DNA of 64,000 nucleotides from Aliishimia sp965656085 (GTDB lineage Bacteria > Pseudomonadota > Alphaproteobacteria > Rhodobacterales > Rhodobacteraceae): positions 62,001-126,000 of the forward strand of contig CBFHJA010000004.1 of the NCBI GenBank assembly GCA_965656085.1. Reading direction: 5' to 3'. Positions 16,893 to 24,567 of the stretch are shown one piece after another. Both the position numbers and the translations under genes were made by a program. The notes beneath the pieces are model-generated. The model was not told the DNA's origin. It did no database searches and saw only the letters and a program-made list of their open reading frames with translations. The first letter of the stretch is position 1; the number at the start of each line of letters is the position of its first letter.

Positions 16893-17924
16893 TCAGACCC
16901 GTTCAATGATCTTCTCCCCAAAGAGCCCTTGCGGACGGAAGACGAGAAACGCGAGCGCGAGCACATAGGCGAACCAGTTTTCCGTGGCGTTGGTGGTGAA
17001 GCCGAACAGCGCCCCGGCAAGATCGGTCGAGGACATGAAGAACTCGAAGAGCTTTTCTCCCACCCCGATGATCAGCCCACCGACGATGGCACCGGGGATC
17101 GAGGTGAACCCGCCAAGCATCAGAACCGGAAGGGCCTTCAGCGCGATCAGCGACAGCGAGAACTGCACGCCGGATTTCGCACCCCACATGATACCGGCGA
17201 TCAGCGCCACGAACCCGGCCACCGACCACACGAGGATCCAGATGTAGTTGAGCGATACCCCGACAGACAGAGCGGCTTGGTGATCGTCCGCCACGGCCCG
17301 CATCGCCCGGCCCTGCTTGGTGTATTGCGAGAACGCCACCAAGGCCGCCACCAGCAGAATTGCAATGATCGTCGCGGTGATGTCGAGATTGTCGATGAAG
17401 AACCCGTAGCCGAAGAGATTGAAGGTCGCCTCGTCAATCGCAATGTTGATGCCCTGCGGCAGGCAGGTGTTGTCCGTCAGGCAGACGTCCAGCTTCTTGA
17501 TCTCCGACCCCCACATCAGGTCGGCGAAGCCTTCGAGGAAATAGGCAAGACCAATCGTGGCCATGAACAGGATGATCGGCTCCTGCCCCACAAGAAAACG
17601 GAAGACGAAGCGCTGCACGCAATAGGCGAGCAGGATCATCACCCCCACGGTCACGAGAATCGCAAGCACCGAGTGAACCGACCAGCCAAAGTAATGAATG
17701 TCAGTGCCAAGGATCGCATTGATCAGGTGCGAGAACGGCACCTGACCGTTCTGGATGCCCACGAAGGTCATCGCTGCGAACAGCGCCATCACACCTTGCG
17801 CGAAGTTGAAAATTCCCGACGCCTTGAAGATCAGCACAAAGCCGAGCGCGACCAGCGCATACATCACGCCCGCCATCAGCCCGTTGAGCATCACTTCGCC
17901 GGCAAAGAGCCAGTTATCTGACAT
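16893..17924 (-). CDS. livH: Branched-chain-type ABC transporter permease LivH
   Basis: A 343-residue inner-membrane permease with about eight hydrophobic segments. It shows the family motif GVMYALVALGFVLIFKASGIFNFAQG at the start and the ATPase-coupling region KQGRAMRAVADDHQAALSVGV near residue 210. A loop at about 118-150 with two Cys (LDVCLTDNTCLPQG) is longer than in the E. coli protein and faces the periplasm. The start has GGGAGGAA 5-8 bases upstream. It is the second channel half, working with LivM, LivF and LivG. Confidence 0.95.
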   Translation of the reverse strand: MSDNWLFAGEVMLNGLMAGVMYALVALGFVLIFKASGIFNFAQGVMALFAAMTFVGIQNGQVPFSHLINAILGTDIHYFGWSVHSVLAILVTVGVMILLAYCVQRFVFRFLVGQEPIILFMATIGLAYFLEGFADLMWGSEIKKLDVCLTDNTCLPQGINIAIDEATFNLFGYGFFIDNLDITATIIAILLVAALVAFSQYTKQGRAMRAVADDHQAALSVGVSLNYIWILVWSVAGFVALIAGIMWGAKSGVQFSLSLIALKALPVLMLGGFTSIPGAIVGGLIIGVGEKLFEFFMSSTDLAGALFGFTTNATENWFAYVLALAFLVFRPQGLFGEKIIERV

Positions 17925-17957
17925 TGTGTTCCTCCCTCCGGGCCTCTTGCGGACCCC

Positions 17958-17978
17958 GTCCCGGGCCTGACCCGGGAC
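17958..17978. repeat. GTCCCGGG inverted repeat
   Basis: GTCCCGGG-CCTGA-CCCGGGAC is a perfect 8-bp hairpin in the 71-base gap upstream of livH. It is related to the CCGGG-type hairpins at 40123-40162 and 53703-53721, all between genes. Confidence 0.45.
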
Positions 17979-17995
17979 CTCACGCTCTCAGAGCG

Positions 17996-18481
17996 CTATG
18001 CCTCCAAACGACTTTCCACCACCCGGACCCTGCCGGGCGTCTTCTCCACGATGATCCGTGGCTCGATCCATTCATGGCTCATCCAAAGCCCCTGGGTCTC
18101 GGTCTCCCGATAGTCCCCCGATTGCAGCGATTTGGCCTCCCATTCGCGGTAGCCGCGCTGGAGCCCGACACCTTCCACAGCGCAGGAGCGGGTGCCCAGA
18201 TCATCCGCCACACCGAGCACGAGAACCGCGCCCTTCGGCAATTGAAAGGCCCCCGGCCGCCCCAGAACGGCGGGCAGATCGTCCACGCGAGCCCGCTGGA
18301 AGCCCTCGAAGGGGATCAGGCAGCGCTGCTCGAACGCGGCCCAGACCTGCGCGAACGGGCTTGCCTGTCCAGCCACGGGTGAAGAAAGCGTGAAGCCACC
18401 GGCCAGAAAAACGTATGTACAGAGTATGTACAGCGTATGTACAGGAGCCATACGCCGTCTGTACGCCCCGCTTTTAGTCAT
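17996..18481 (-). CDS. Hypothetical exported protein of the liv module
   Basis: A 161-residue protein with an N-terminal hydrophobic segment (TLYILCTYVFLAGGF) ending near AGQA, which reads as a signal peptide. Two Cys residues at about 54 and 100 could form a disulfide. The mature part (about 43-161) carries no motif I recognise; it ends with EKTPGRVRVVESRLEA. The ATG at 18481 overlaps the end of livG by 8 bases, which supports translational coupling; a second ATG at 18451 is possible. The signal-peptide region is encoded across a GTATGTAC repeat array, so the N-terminus is partly made of repeat DNA. Position in the operon suggests an accessory role in uptake, but this is inference. Confidence 0.6.
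   Translation of the reverse strand: MTKSGAYRRRMAPVHTLYILCTYVFLAGGFTLSSPVAGQASPFAQVWAAFEQRCLIPFEGFQRARVDDLPAVLGRPGAFQLPKGAVLVLGVADDLGTRSCAVEGVGLQRGYREWEAKSLQSGDYRETETQGLWMSHEWIEPRIIVEKTPGRVRVVESRLEA
18413..18466. repeat. GTATGTAC array with 11-bp period, inside a signal-peptide region
   Basis: Three exact GTATGTAC boxes at 18413, 18424 and 18435 are spaced 11 bp apart and followed by one CCATACG box at 18448 and a CTGTACG. The same box types occur at 34143-34195, 41801-41842 and 61239-61283. On the minus strand this array encodes residues 8-24 of the exported protein. Confidence 0.65.
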
Positions 18482-19292
18482 GAGAGACCCCGAGATAAGC
18501 GTCGATCACGTCCTGATTGTTGCGGACCTCATCCGGCGTGCCATCTCCGATCTTCTTGCCATAATCCATCACCACGACCCGGTCGGAGAGGTCCATCACC
18601 ACGCCCATATCGTGCTCGATCAGCGCGATTGTGGTCCCGAACTCGTCGTTCACGTCGAGGATAAAGCGGCTCATATCCTCCTTTTCCTCCACGTTCATCC
18701 CCGCCATCGGCTCGTCGAGCAGCAGCAGCGAGGGCTCCGCCGCGAGCGCGCGGGCAAGCTCCACACGCTTTTTCAGACCATAGGGCAGACGCGAGACAGG
18801 GGTTTTGCGGATGGCTTGGATTTCGAGGAAATCAATAATCTTTTCAGCGACTTCCCGGTTCTCGTTTTCCTCTGCTTCGGCTTTCCCATACCACCACGCC
18901 TGACTGAACAGCCCGGTTTTCATATGGGTGAGCCGTCCGGTCATGACGTTGTCGAGCACTGACATGCCTTCAAACAGAGCGATGTTCTGGAAGGTGCGCG
19001 CGATCCCCTGACGGGCCACTTCGAACGGTTTCATCGGCGGGCGCGGCTGCCCCTTGTAAAAAACCTGACCCTCCTGCGGGACATAGAAGCCGGAAATCAC
19101 GTTGAGCATTGAGGACTTGCCCGCCCCGTTCGGCCCGATAATGGCCCGGATCTCACCCTCACGGATGTCGAAGGAGATGTCCTTGATCGCCTCGACCCCG
19201 CCAAAGCGCAGCGTGATGTTTTTCATCTCCATCACCACGCCCCCGATCTTGCGACCGTCCGCGGTGGTGTAGCCTTCCGTCTGATCGAGCAT
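18474..19292 (-). CDS. livG: Branched-chain-type ABC transporter ATP-binding protein LivG
   Basis: A 272-residue ATPase. Walker A is GPNGAGKSSM near residue 56, Walker B is LLLLDEPMAGMN and the switch His is in ALIEHDMGVVMDLSD. The ABC signature is the divergent LPYGLKKRVELARAL instead of LSYGQQR, as in many LivG proteins that sit with acyl-CoA ligases. It starts 50 bases after the acyl-CoA synthetase gene with a good AAGGAG site. Its stop overlaps the start of the exported hypothetical protein. Confidence 0.95.
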   Translation of the reverse strand: MLDQTEGYTTADGRKIGGVVMEMKNITLRFGGVEAIKDISFDIREGEIRAIIGPNGAGKSSMLNVISGFYVPQEGQVFYKGQPRPPMKPFEVARQGIARTFQNIALFEGMSVLDNVMTGRLTHMKTGLFSQAWWYGKAEAEENENREVAEKIIDFLEIQAIRKTPVSRLPYGLKKRVELARALAAEPSLLLLDEPMAGMNVEEKEDMSRFILDVNDEFGTTIALIEHDMGVVMDLSDRVVVMDYGKKIGDGTPDEVRNNQDVIDAYLGVSHD

Positions 19293-19341
19293 CAGCTAAC
19301 TCCTTCTCTTGGCAGGATTTTCCCCGCCCGAGGCATGAACT

Positions 19342-21294
19342 CTATTCCGCAGCCATCTGTTGTTGAGCCGCATGCACTTGCACCGATTGGATCTGCAACG
19401 TGGCTTTGATCGAGCCCTTGCGCCCGTCCTCGTAGGTGACTTCCGTCACCGTCGAAACCTCGCTTGAGCCGTCATAGAGCGCGGCAATGATGTCGTGGTA
19501 TTTCTCTTCAATGATCCGCCGCCGGACCTTCTGCGTCCGGGTCAACTCGCCATCATCGGCGTCCAGTTGCTTGTGCAGCACCACGAAACGGTGGACCTGA
19601 CAGCTCGACAGCATCTCGTCCTGCGCCACAGAGGCGTTGACCTCTTCCACATGGCTCTTGATGGTCGCGAGCACTTGCGGGTGCTGGGCCAACTCTTGGT
19701 AAGACCCGTAGCCGATATTGTTCCGCTCGGCCCAGTTGCCCACAGAGTTGAGGTCAATGTTGATGAACGCCGTACACTCGTCCCGCTCATTCCCGAAAAC
19801 CACCGCTTCGAGTATGTTCGGGAAGAACTTGAGCTTGTTTTCAACGTATTTGGGAGCAAAGAGCGCGCCATTGGCCATCTTGCCCACATCCTTGGCGCGG
19901 TCGATAATGCGCAGATGCCCGGTGTCGGGCTCGATGAAGCCCGCATCCCCGGTCGCGACCCAGCCCTCTGCGTCCTTCGTGCCCGCGGTGCTCTCAGGGT
20001 TCTTGTAATACTCCACGAAAACACCCGGCGAGCGGTAGTAAACCTCGCCATTGTCGGCAATCTTGAGCTCCACGCCCGGGGACGCGACGCCCACGGTGTC
20101 GGAGCGCACTTCGCCGTCTGGCTGAGCGGTGATAAACACCGTCGCTTCCGTCTGACCGTAGAGTTGCTTAAGATTGATCCCGAGCGAGCGATAGAAGTCG
20201 AAGATTTCCGGCCCGATCGCCTCGCCCGCCGTGTAGCCGACGCGGACACGGCTGAAGCCCAGCGTGTTTTTCAGCGGCCCATAGACCATCAACTCGCCGA
20301 GCCAGTATTTCAGCTTGTCGCCGAAGCCCACAGGCTTGCCGTCAAGCAGTGCAGGGCCGACCCTCTTGGCATGATCCATGAAGTAGTGGAACAGACGCTG
20401 CTTGAACTTGCCCGCGTCCTCCATCCGGATCATTACGTTGGTGAGCTGCGTTTCGAAAACGCGCGGCGGGGCGAAATAATAGGTCGGCCCGATCTCGCGC
20501 AGGTCGGTCTGCATCGTATCGGCGCTTTCCGGGCAGTTCGTGCAGAAACCGGCCCAGAGCGCCTGACCCACGGAGAAAATGAAATCTCCGACCCATGCCA
20601 TCGGCAAATAGGCCAGAATATCGTCAGTTTGCCGCAGCCCGTCGAACTCGCAGGACGACTTGGCCGTTTCGATCACGTTGCGATTGCTCAGCACAACGCC
20701 CTTTGGCTTGCCGGTCGTGCCGGAAGTGTAGAGCATCACGCAGGTGCTGTCATAGTCCAGCGTGGCGATCCGGCGGTCAAGTTCCGGGCCGAGTTCGTCC
20801 CGCATCCCATGGCCCTGCTCCTGCACATGGGTGAACTGGTGCAGGCGGGAATGGTCGTATTTCCGCAGGCCGCGCGGATCGAGATAAATCATGTGTTCGA
20901 ACTGGTGCAGTTGATCCTGTACCTCGATCACCTTGTCGACCTGCTCCTGATCCCCGGCGATCACGAAGCGCGCCCCGCAATGGTCCAGAACATAGGCCAT
21001 CTCCTCGGCCACCGCGTCCTGATAGAGCGGCACCGGCACGGCGCCGACCATTTGGGCGGCGATCATCGACCAGTAGAGATAGGGCCGGTTGCGTCCGATG
21101 ATGGCAATGAAGTCGCCTTCGGCCACGCCCATGTTGAGGAGCCCCAGCGCAAGATTGCGGATTTCCTCCTCGGCCTCTGCCCATGTCCAGCTTTGCCAGA
21201 TGCCGAACTCTTTCTCGCGATAGGCGGGTTTGTCGCCGAACTGTGTCGCATTGCGGTGCAGCAGCTTTGGTACGGATACAAGACCAGTGTCCAT
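19342..21294 (-). CDS. Long-chain acyl-CoA synthetase-like AMP-forming ligase
   Basis: A 650-residue adenylate-forming enzyme. The ATP-binding P-loop is TSGTTGKPKGVVLSN near residue 195, the second core motif is LYGQTEATVF near 375 and the ribose/hinge motif is VATGDAGFIEPDTGHLRIIDRAKD near 465-490. It resembles bacterial long-chain fatty-acid CoA ligases that open liv-type transporter operons. The start at 21294 follows GGGAGGACGTCA; upstream in-frame ATGs lack ribosome sites. The 199 bases upstream include an AT-rich tract (21425-21460) that probably holds the promoter of the whole module. The substrate is unproven. Confidence 0.92.
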   Translation of the reverse strand: MDTGLVSVPKLLHRNATQFGDKPAYREKEFGIWQSWTWAEAEEEIRNLALGLLNMGVAEGDFIAIIGRNRPYLYWSMIAAQMVGAVPVPLYQDAVAEEMAYVLDHCGARFVIAGDQEQVDKVIEVQDQLHQFEHMIYLDPRGLRKYDHSRLHQFTHVQEQGHGMRDELGPELDRRIATLDYDSTCVMLYTSGTTGKPKGVVLSNRNVIETAKSSCEFDGLRQTDDILAYLPMAWVGDFIFSVGQALWAGFCTNCPESADTMQTDLREIGPTYYFAPPRVFETQLTNVMIRMEDAGKFKQRLFHYFMDHAKRVGPALLDGKPVGFGDKLKYWLGELMVYGPLKNTLGFSRVRVGYTAGEAIGPEIFDFYRSLGINLKQLYGQTEATVFITAQPDGEVRSDTVGVASPGVELKIADNGEVYYRSPGVFVEYYKNPESTAGTKDAEGWVATGDAGFIEPDTGHLRIIDRAKDVGKMANGALFAPKYVENKLKFFPNILEAVVFGNERDECTAFINIDLNSVGNWAERNNIGYGSYQELAQHPQVLATIKSHVEEVNASVAQDEMLSSCQVHRFVVLHKQLDADDGELTRTQKVRRRIIEEKYHDIIAALYDGSSEVSTVTEVTYEDGRKGSIKATLQIQSVQVHAAQQQMAAE

Positions 21295-21493
21295 TGACGT
21301 CCTCCCTCGCGCGCCGCTCTTGAGGCGGTCGTCGCGTTGACGCTTGGTCAGCCGTGTTCCAGCTGCGCGCGCCGTTCTCCCTTTGGAGTTTGATCTTGGC
21401 GCGGAACGGGCAACATGTCCAGTAACACGGATAAATTTATTTAACTCTTGTTCAATTAATTTCTGAAGCTGACAACCCGTTGATTTTCTTTGC

Positions 21494-22684
21494 TCAAACC
21501 GCTGCAGCGGCTGTCGCCAGCACCTGAACCCCGGCCACGAGGTCCGCTTCATCCGTGTTTTCGGCGAAATCATGGCTGATTCCATCAATCGACGGGACGA
21601 ACAACATGGCCACCGGCATCAGCCGCGCGCAGTTGGTCGCGTCATGCAACGCCCCCGACGGCATATCGCGCCAATTGCCCGGCGCCACCGCTTCGGCGCC
21701 CTTGGCCAACGCAGCCCGCAACGCAGGGTCCATCGCGACGGGATCGAGCCCCAGCATCGGGCCGAAACCAACCTCCATCTGACGCGCACGCGCAATCTCG
21801 TGCGCGGTCTCGTCGATGATCTCCTCCACGCGCGCCAATCGCTGCACGTCGCCATCCCGCCACTGCATCGAAAAGCGCACGCGCCCCGGCACGATCGAGG
21901 AGGCATTGGGATGCAGGCTCACATGACCGATGGTCCAGACCGTCTGCGGAGTGACGACATTGCGCAACCGCTCCGCCAGAGCCGTGTTGAATGCCGACAG
22001 GGCCTGAAACGCATCGCGGCGCAGATGCATCGGGGTCGTGCCCGCGTGGTTCTGCTGCCCGTCAAAGTTGATGACCCGATCACGGATGCCAACGATATCG
22101 CTCACCACGCCGATCTGCTCGCCGCTTTGAAAGAGCACCGGGCCCTGTTCGATATGCAACTCAATGAACCCGGTGAACTGGCCCGGATCGACCGGCCCTG
22201 TGACCATATCCGACATGCGCGCACGTGCCTCGGCAAAGGTGACGCCGCTGTGATCGGTCAGCGTATCCGCCTTGACGGGATCGAGCCCGCCGGACCAGAT
22301 CGCACTGCCCGTTGTCACGCCGAAGCGCCCCTCTTCGTCCTGAAAACTCACCACGGACACCGCCGGGCCACCCTGTTCGCGGGCCGTGCGCGCCACTTCC
22401 AGCGCCGCGATGACCCCAAGCGCGCCATCGAGCCATCCACCCTCGGGTTGGCTGTCACTGTGCGAGCCAACCAGAAGCGACGGGCCGTCCGCCAGTCCAA
22501 AGAGGTTGCCAACCGGATCGCAGGCCGGAGTCAGCCCCGCCTCTTCGAACCGTTCGAGCAGCCAGCGCCGCGCCGCGATGTCGGGCTCCGAGAAGGCCGG
22601 ACGCACCACGCCGGTGCCATGGGTCCCAAAACTCCGCAGCCTGTGCAGGTCTTCCAGAAATCGTTCCGCGTTAATTTGCATCAT
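21494..22684 (-). CDS. M20-type Zn-dependent amidohydrolase (allantoate/N-carbamoyl amino acid hydrolase family)
   Basis: A 396-residue cytosolic metallohydrolase. Metal ligands fit the family: H and D in LLVGSHSDSQPEGGWLDGALG (about 75-95), the EE pair in SFQDEEGRFG, H in ELHIEQGP and the C-terminal H in GISHDFAEN. The dimer-site NHAGTTPM is present. Family members split ureido or carbamoyl bonds of allantoate, ureidoglycine or N-carbamoyl amino acids. No purine or hydantoin genes are adjacent, so the substrate is open. The start has GGAGG 5 bases upstream. It is divergent from the formylglycine-generating enzyme with only 50 bases between. Confidence 0.87.
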   Translation of the reverse strand: MMQINAERFLEDLHRLRSFGTHGTGVVRPAFSEPDIAARRWLLERFEEAGLTPACDPVGNLFGLADGPSLLVGSHSDSQPEGGWLDGALGVIAALEVARTAREQGGPAVSVVSFQDEEGRFGVTTGSAIWSGGLDPVKADTLTDHSGVTFAEARARMSDMVTGPVDPGQFTGFIELHIEQGPVLFQSGEQIGVVSDIVGIRDRVINFDGQQNHAGTTPMHLRRDAFQALSAFNTALAERLRNVVTPQTVWTIGHVSLHPNASSIVPGRVRFSMQWRDGDVQRLARVEEIIDETAHEIARARQMEVGFGPMLGLDPVAMDPALRAALAKGAEAVAPGNWRDMPSGALHDATNCARLMPVAMLFVPSIDGISHDFAENTDEADLVAGVQVLATAAAAV

Positions 22685-22734
22685 GCGTCCTCCCACTTGC
22701 TGTTCATCGCGCGGTTTCGTGGTAATGCCAAGTC

Positions 22735-23667
22735 ATGACCGTCACCGCACCGAGTTGTTGCGCCCCGGCGCGCGGAGGACCGCCGCAATCGGCGGCAGAG
22801 ATCGTGCCTGCGGCGACACCCCCGGAGATTGACAGCGTGCGCATCGAGGGCGGCAACGCACTTGTCGGCACCAAGGTCCCGGCCATCCGCGACGACGGGG
22901 AAGACCCGCTCAGGCAGGTCAAGGTCAAACCCTTCCGGATTGGCGTCACCACAGTGACCACCGCCCAGTTCGCCGCCTTCGTGGAGGCCACCGGCTATGT
23001 CACCGAGGCCGAGCGTTTTGGCTGGTCCTTCGTTTTTCACAGCGACGTGCCAGAGGCGGTCGGCCACACGCTGGGGATACAAGGGCTGGAATGGTGGCGA
23101 CGGGTCGAGGGCGCCACATGGCGCACGCCCAACGGCCCCGGCACCGAGGCAGCCGCGCCCGGCGATCACCCGGTCACGCAGGTCAGTTGGAACGACGCGA
23201 CCGCTTTCGCAAAATGGGTCGGCGGGCGGCTACCGACCGAGGCCGAATGGGAATATGCCGCGCGGGGCGGTCTTGGCGATGTGGCCTATCCGTGGGGCGC
23301 GCTCGCACCGACCGACACCGAAAACCTGCTCTGCAACATCTGGCAGGGCCAGTTCCCGCATGTGGACACCGCCGCCGACGGCTATCACGGCACCGCACCC
23401 GCCCGCTCTTTCGAACCGAACGGCTATGGGCTCTACAACGTGGTCGGCAATGTCTGGGAATGGACCAGCGAGCCGTTCCGCATCCGCTCCCTGAAAAGCC
23501 GCGTCAAACAGCGGCTCGCGGGAATGAAGGGCTACAAGCTCTCCAAGGGTGGCTCGTTCCTGTGCCACCGCTCCTATTGCTTCCGCTATCGCATCGCCGC
23601 GCGCTCGGGCAACTCGCCCGACAGCGCCGCGCCGCATCACGGCTTCCGGATGGTCTGGAACGCATGA
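22735..23667 (+). CDS. Formylglycine-generating enzyme (sulfatase maturase)
   Basis: A 310-residue protein of the SUMF1/FGE family. It oxidises a Cys in nascent Cys-type sulfatases to formylglycine, using O2 and copper. The active-site pair C277 and C282 in GGSFLCHRSYCFRYR and the following RSGNSPDSAAPHHGFR closely match authentic FGE, which separates it from the many inactive SUMF-fold proteins. LPTEAEWEYAARGG and GNVWEWTSEPF are standard fold landmarks. A sulfatase gene with the matching target motif lies 0.9 kb downstream, so the pair should work together. The N-terminus has a CC pair of unknown meaning. No signal peptide is clear, so action in the cytosol is likely. Confidence 0.94.
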   Translation: MTVTAPSCCAPARGGPPQSAAEIVPAATPPEIDSVRIEGGNALVGTKVPAIRDDGEDPLRQVKVKPFRIGVTTVTTAQFAAFVEATGYVTEAERFGWSFVFHSDVPEAVGHTLGIQGLEWWRRVEGATWRTPNGPGTEAAAPGDHPVTQVSWNDATAFAKWVGGRLPTEAEWEYAARGGLGDVAYPWGALAPTDTENLLCNIWQGQFPHVDTAADGYHGTAPARSFEPNGYGLYNVVGNVWEWTSEPFRIRSLKSRVKQRLAGMKGYKLSKGGSFLCHRSYCFRYRIAARSGNSPDSAAPHHGFRMVWNA

Positions 23668-23802
23668 CGCGTCCCGCCGGACCAGTCACACGCAAAGACG
23701 CATGGCGGCACTCGGCTTTCTGAACGCGAGCTTGCAATAGCACTGGCAGAGCTTATCATGATTCTGTCACTTTATTGGTGATTCTTTCCTATGGAGGAAC
23801 AT

Positions 23803-24408
23803 ATGCTAAAGAAACTTTTTTCTGCTGCTGCACTAGCTCTGGCGGCTACGAATGCATCGGCGGCGACTTTCTACACTGATCAAACCGCCTTTTCGAATGC
23901 CACTGGCCCGCTCTCCGGTTTCGAGGATTTCGAAGTCGCTCAAAGCGGTGCAACGCACACATACTCCGGGTTCACCCTGAGCGAAATCGGCGGATCCAAC
24001 TTCGTTGTGAACCATGCCACAAACTCTTTATCTGGTTGGAACCCGGTCCAAGCCGGCTCTGGAGCTGCATGGTTCGATGATAATGGCGACTCGATCGGTC
24101 GCTTTGTTTTCTCATCAGCGATCAATGCTCTCGGCGTCTACGTTTCGACACGTCCCGGCGGCAGCGTGACTATTTCAGGAGGCGGCTTTTCCACCTCGAT
24201 CTCGACATCTACGACACCCACCTTTTTCGGGGTCATAGGCACGTCGACCTTCACCACTCTTGATTTCGCTGCTGATTCCGGACCCGAAATCGGCTGGGAC
24301 TCTCTAAGTTTTGGAACTGCCGCGGCGCCTGCGGTTCCTCTGCCTGCGAGTGGTTTGCTGCTACTGGGCGCAGTTGCTGGTTTGGCTCGACGTCGCAAAC
24401 AAACCTGA
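23803..24408 (+). CDS. VPLPA-CTERM exported protein
   Basis: A 201-residue exported protein with a signal peptide (MLKKLFSAAALALAATNASA) and a C-terminal sorting signal: VPLPASG, a hydrophobic helix and a basic RRRK end. In Rhodobacterales this tripartite tail is processed by an exosortase-like enzyme. The body (20-175) is rich in Ser, Thr, Gly and Phe with one Trp-rich turn, and is likely beta-structured. The ATG at 23803 has GGAGG 5 bases upstream; an earlier ATG at 23791 overlaps that site. The region is clearly richer in A and T than its neighbours. It sits between the FGE and sulfatase genes, but a functional link is not shown. Confidence 0.8.
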   Translation: MLKKLFSAAALALAATNASAATFYTDQTAFSNATGPLSGFEDFEVAQSGATHTYSGFTLSEIGGSNFVVNHATNSLSGWNPVQAGSGAAWFDDNGDSIGRFVFSSAINALGVYVSTRPGGSVTISGGGFSTSISTSTTPTFFGVIGTSTFTTLDFAADSGPEIGWDSLSFGTAAAPAVPLPASGLLLLGAVAGLARRRKQT

Positions 24409-24567
24409 GCATTTGGTTAGTCTGGATCAAAAAAGACGTGCTAGCAGAGCGCGCCGCTCTATTGTAAATTGCCCGCAAAGAGTACCTTTGCGCCTTTGAT
24501 GGTTCGTCTCCAAGTGCGCTTTGCATGAAGGCACCTTCAACAGCCAACTGAGGTCACAACTGTGATC

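Noticed and set aside
18413..18466. CRISPR array or origin iterons
   Set aside because: The repeat unit is 11 bp with no spacers of CRISPR length, there are only three units, and no cas, dnaA or rep gene is near.
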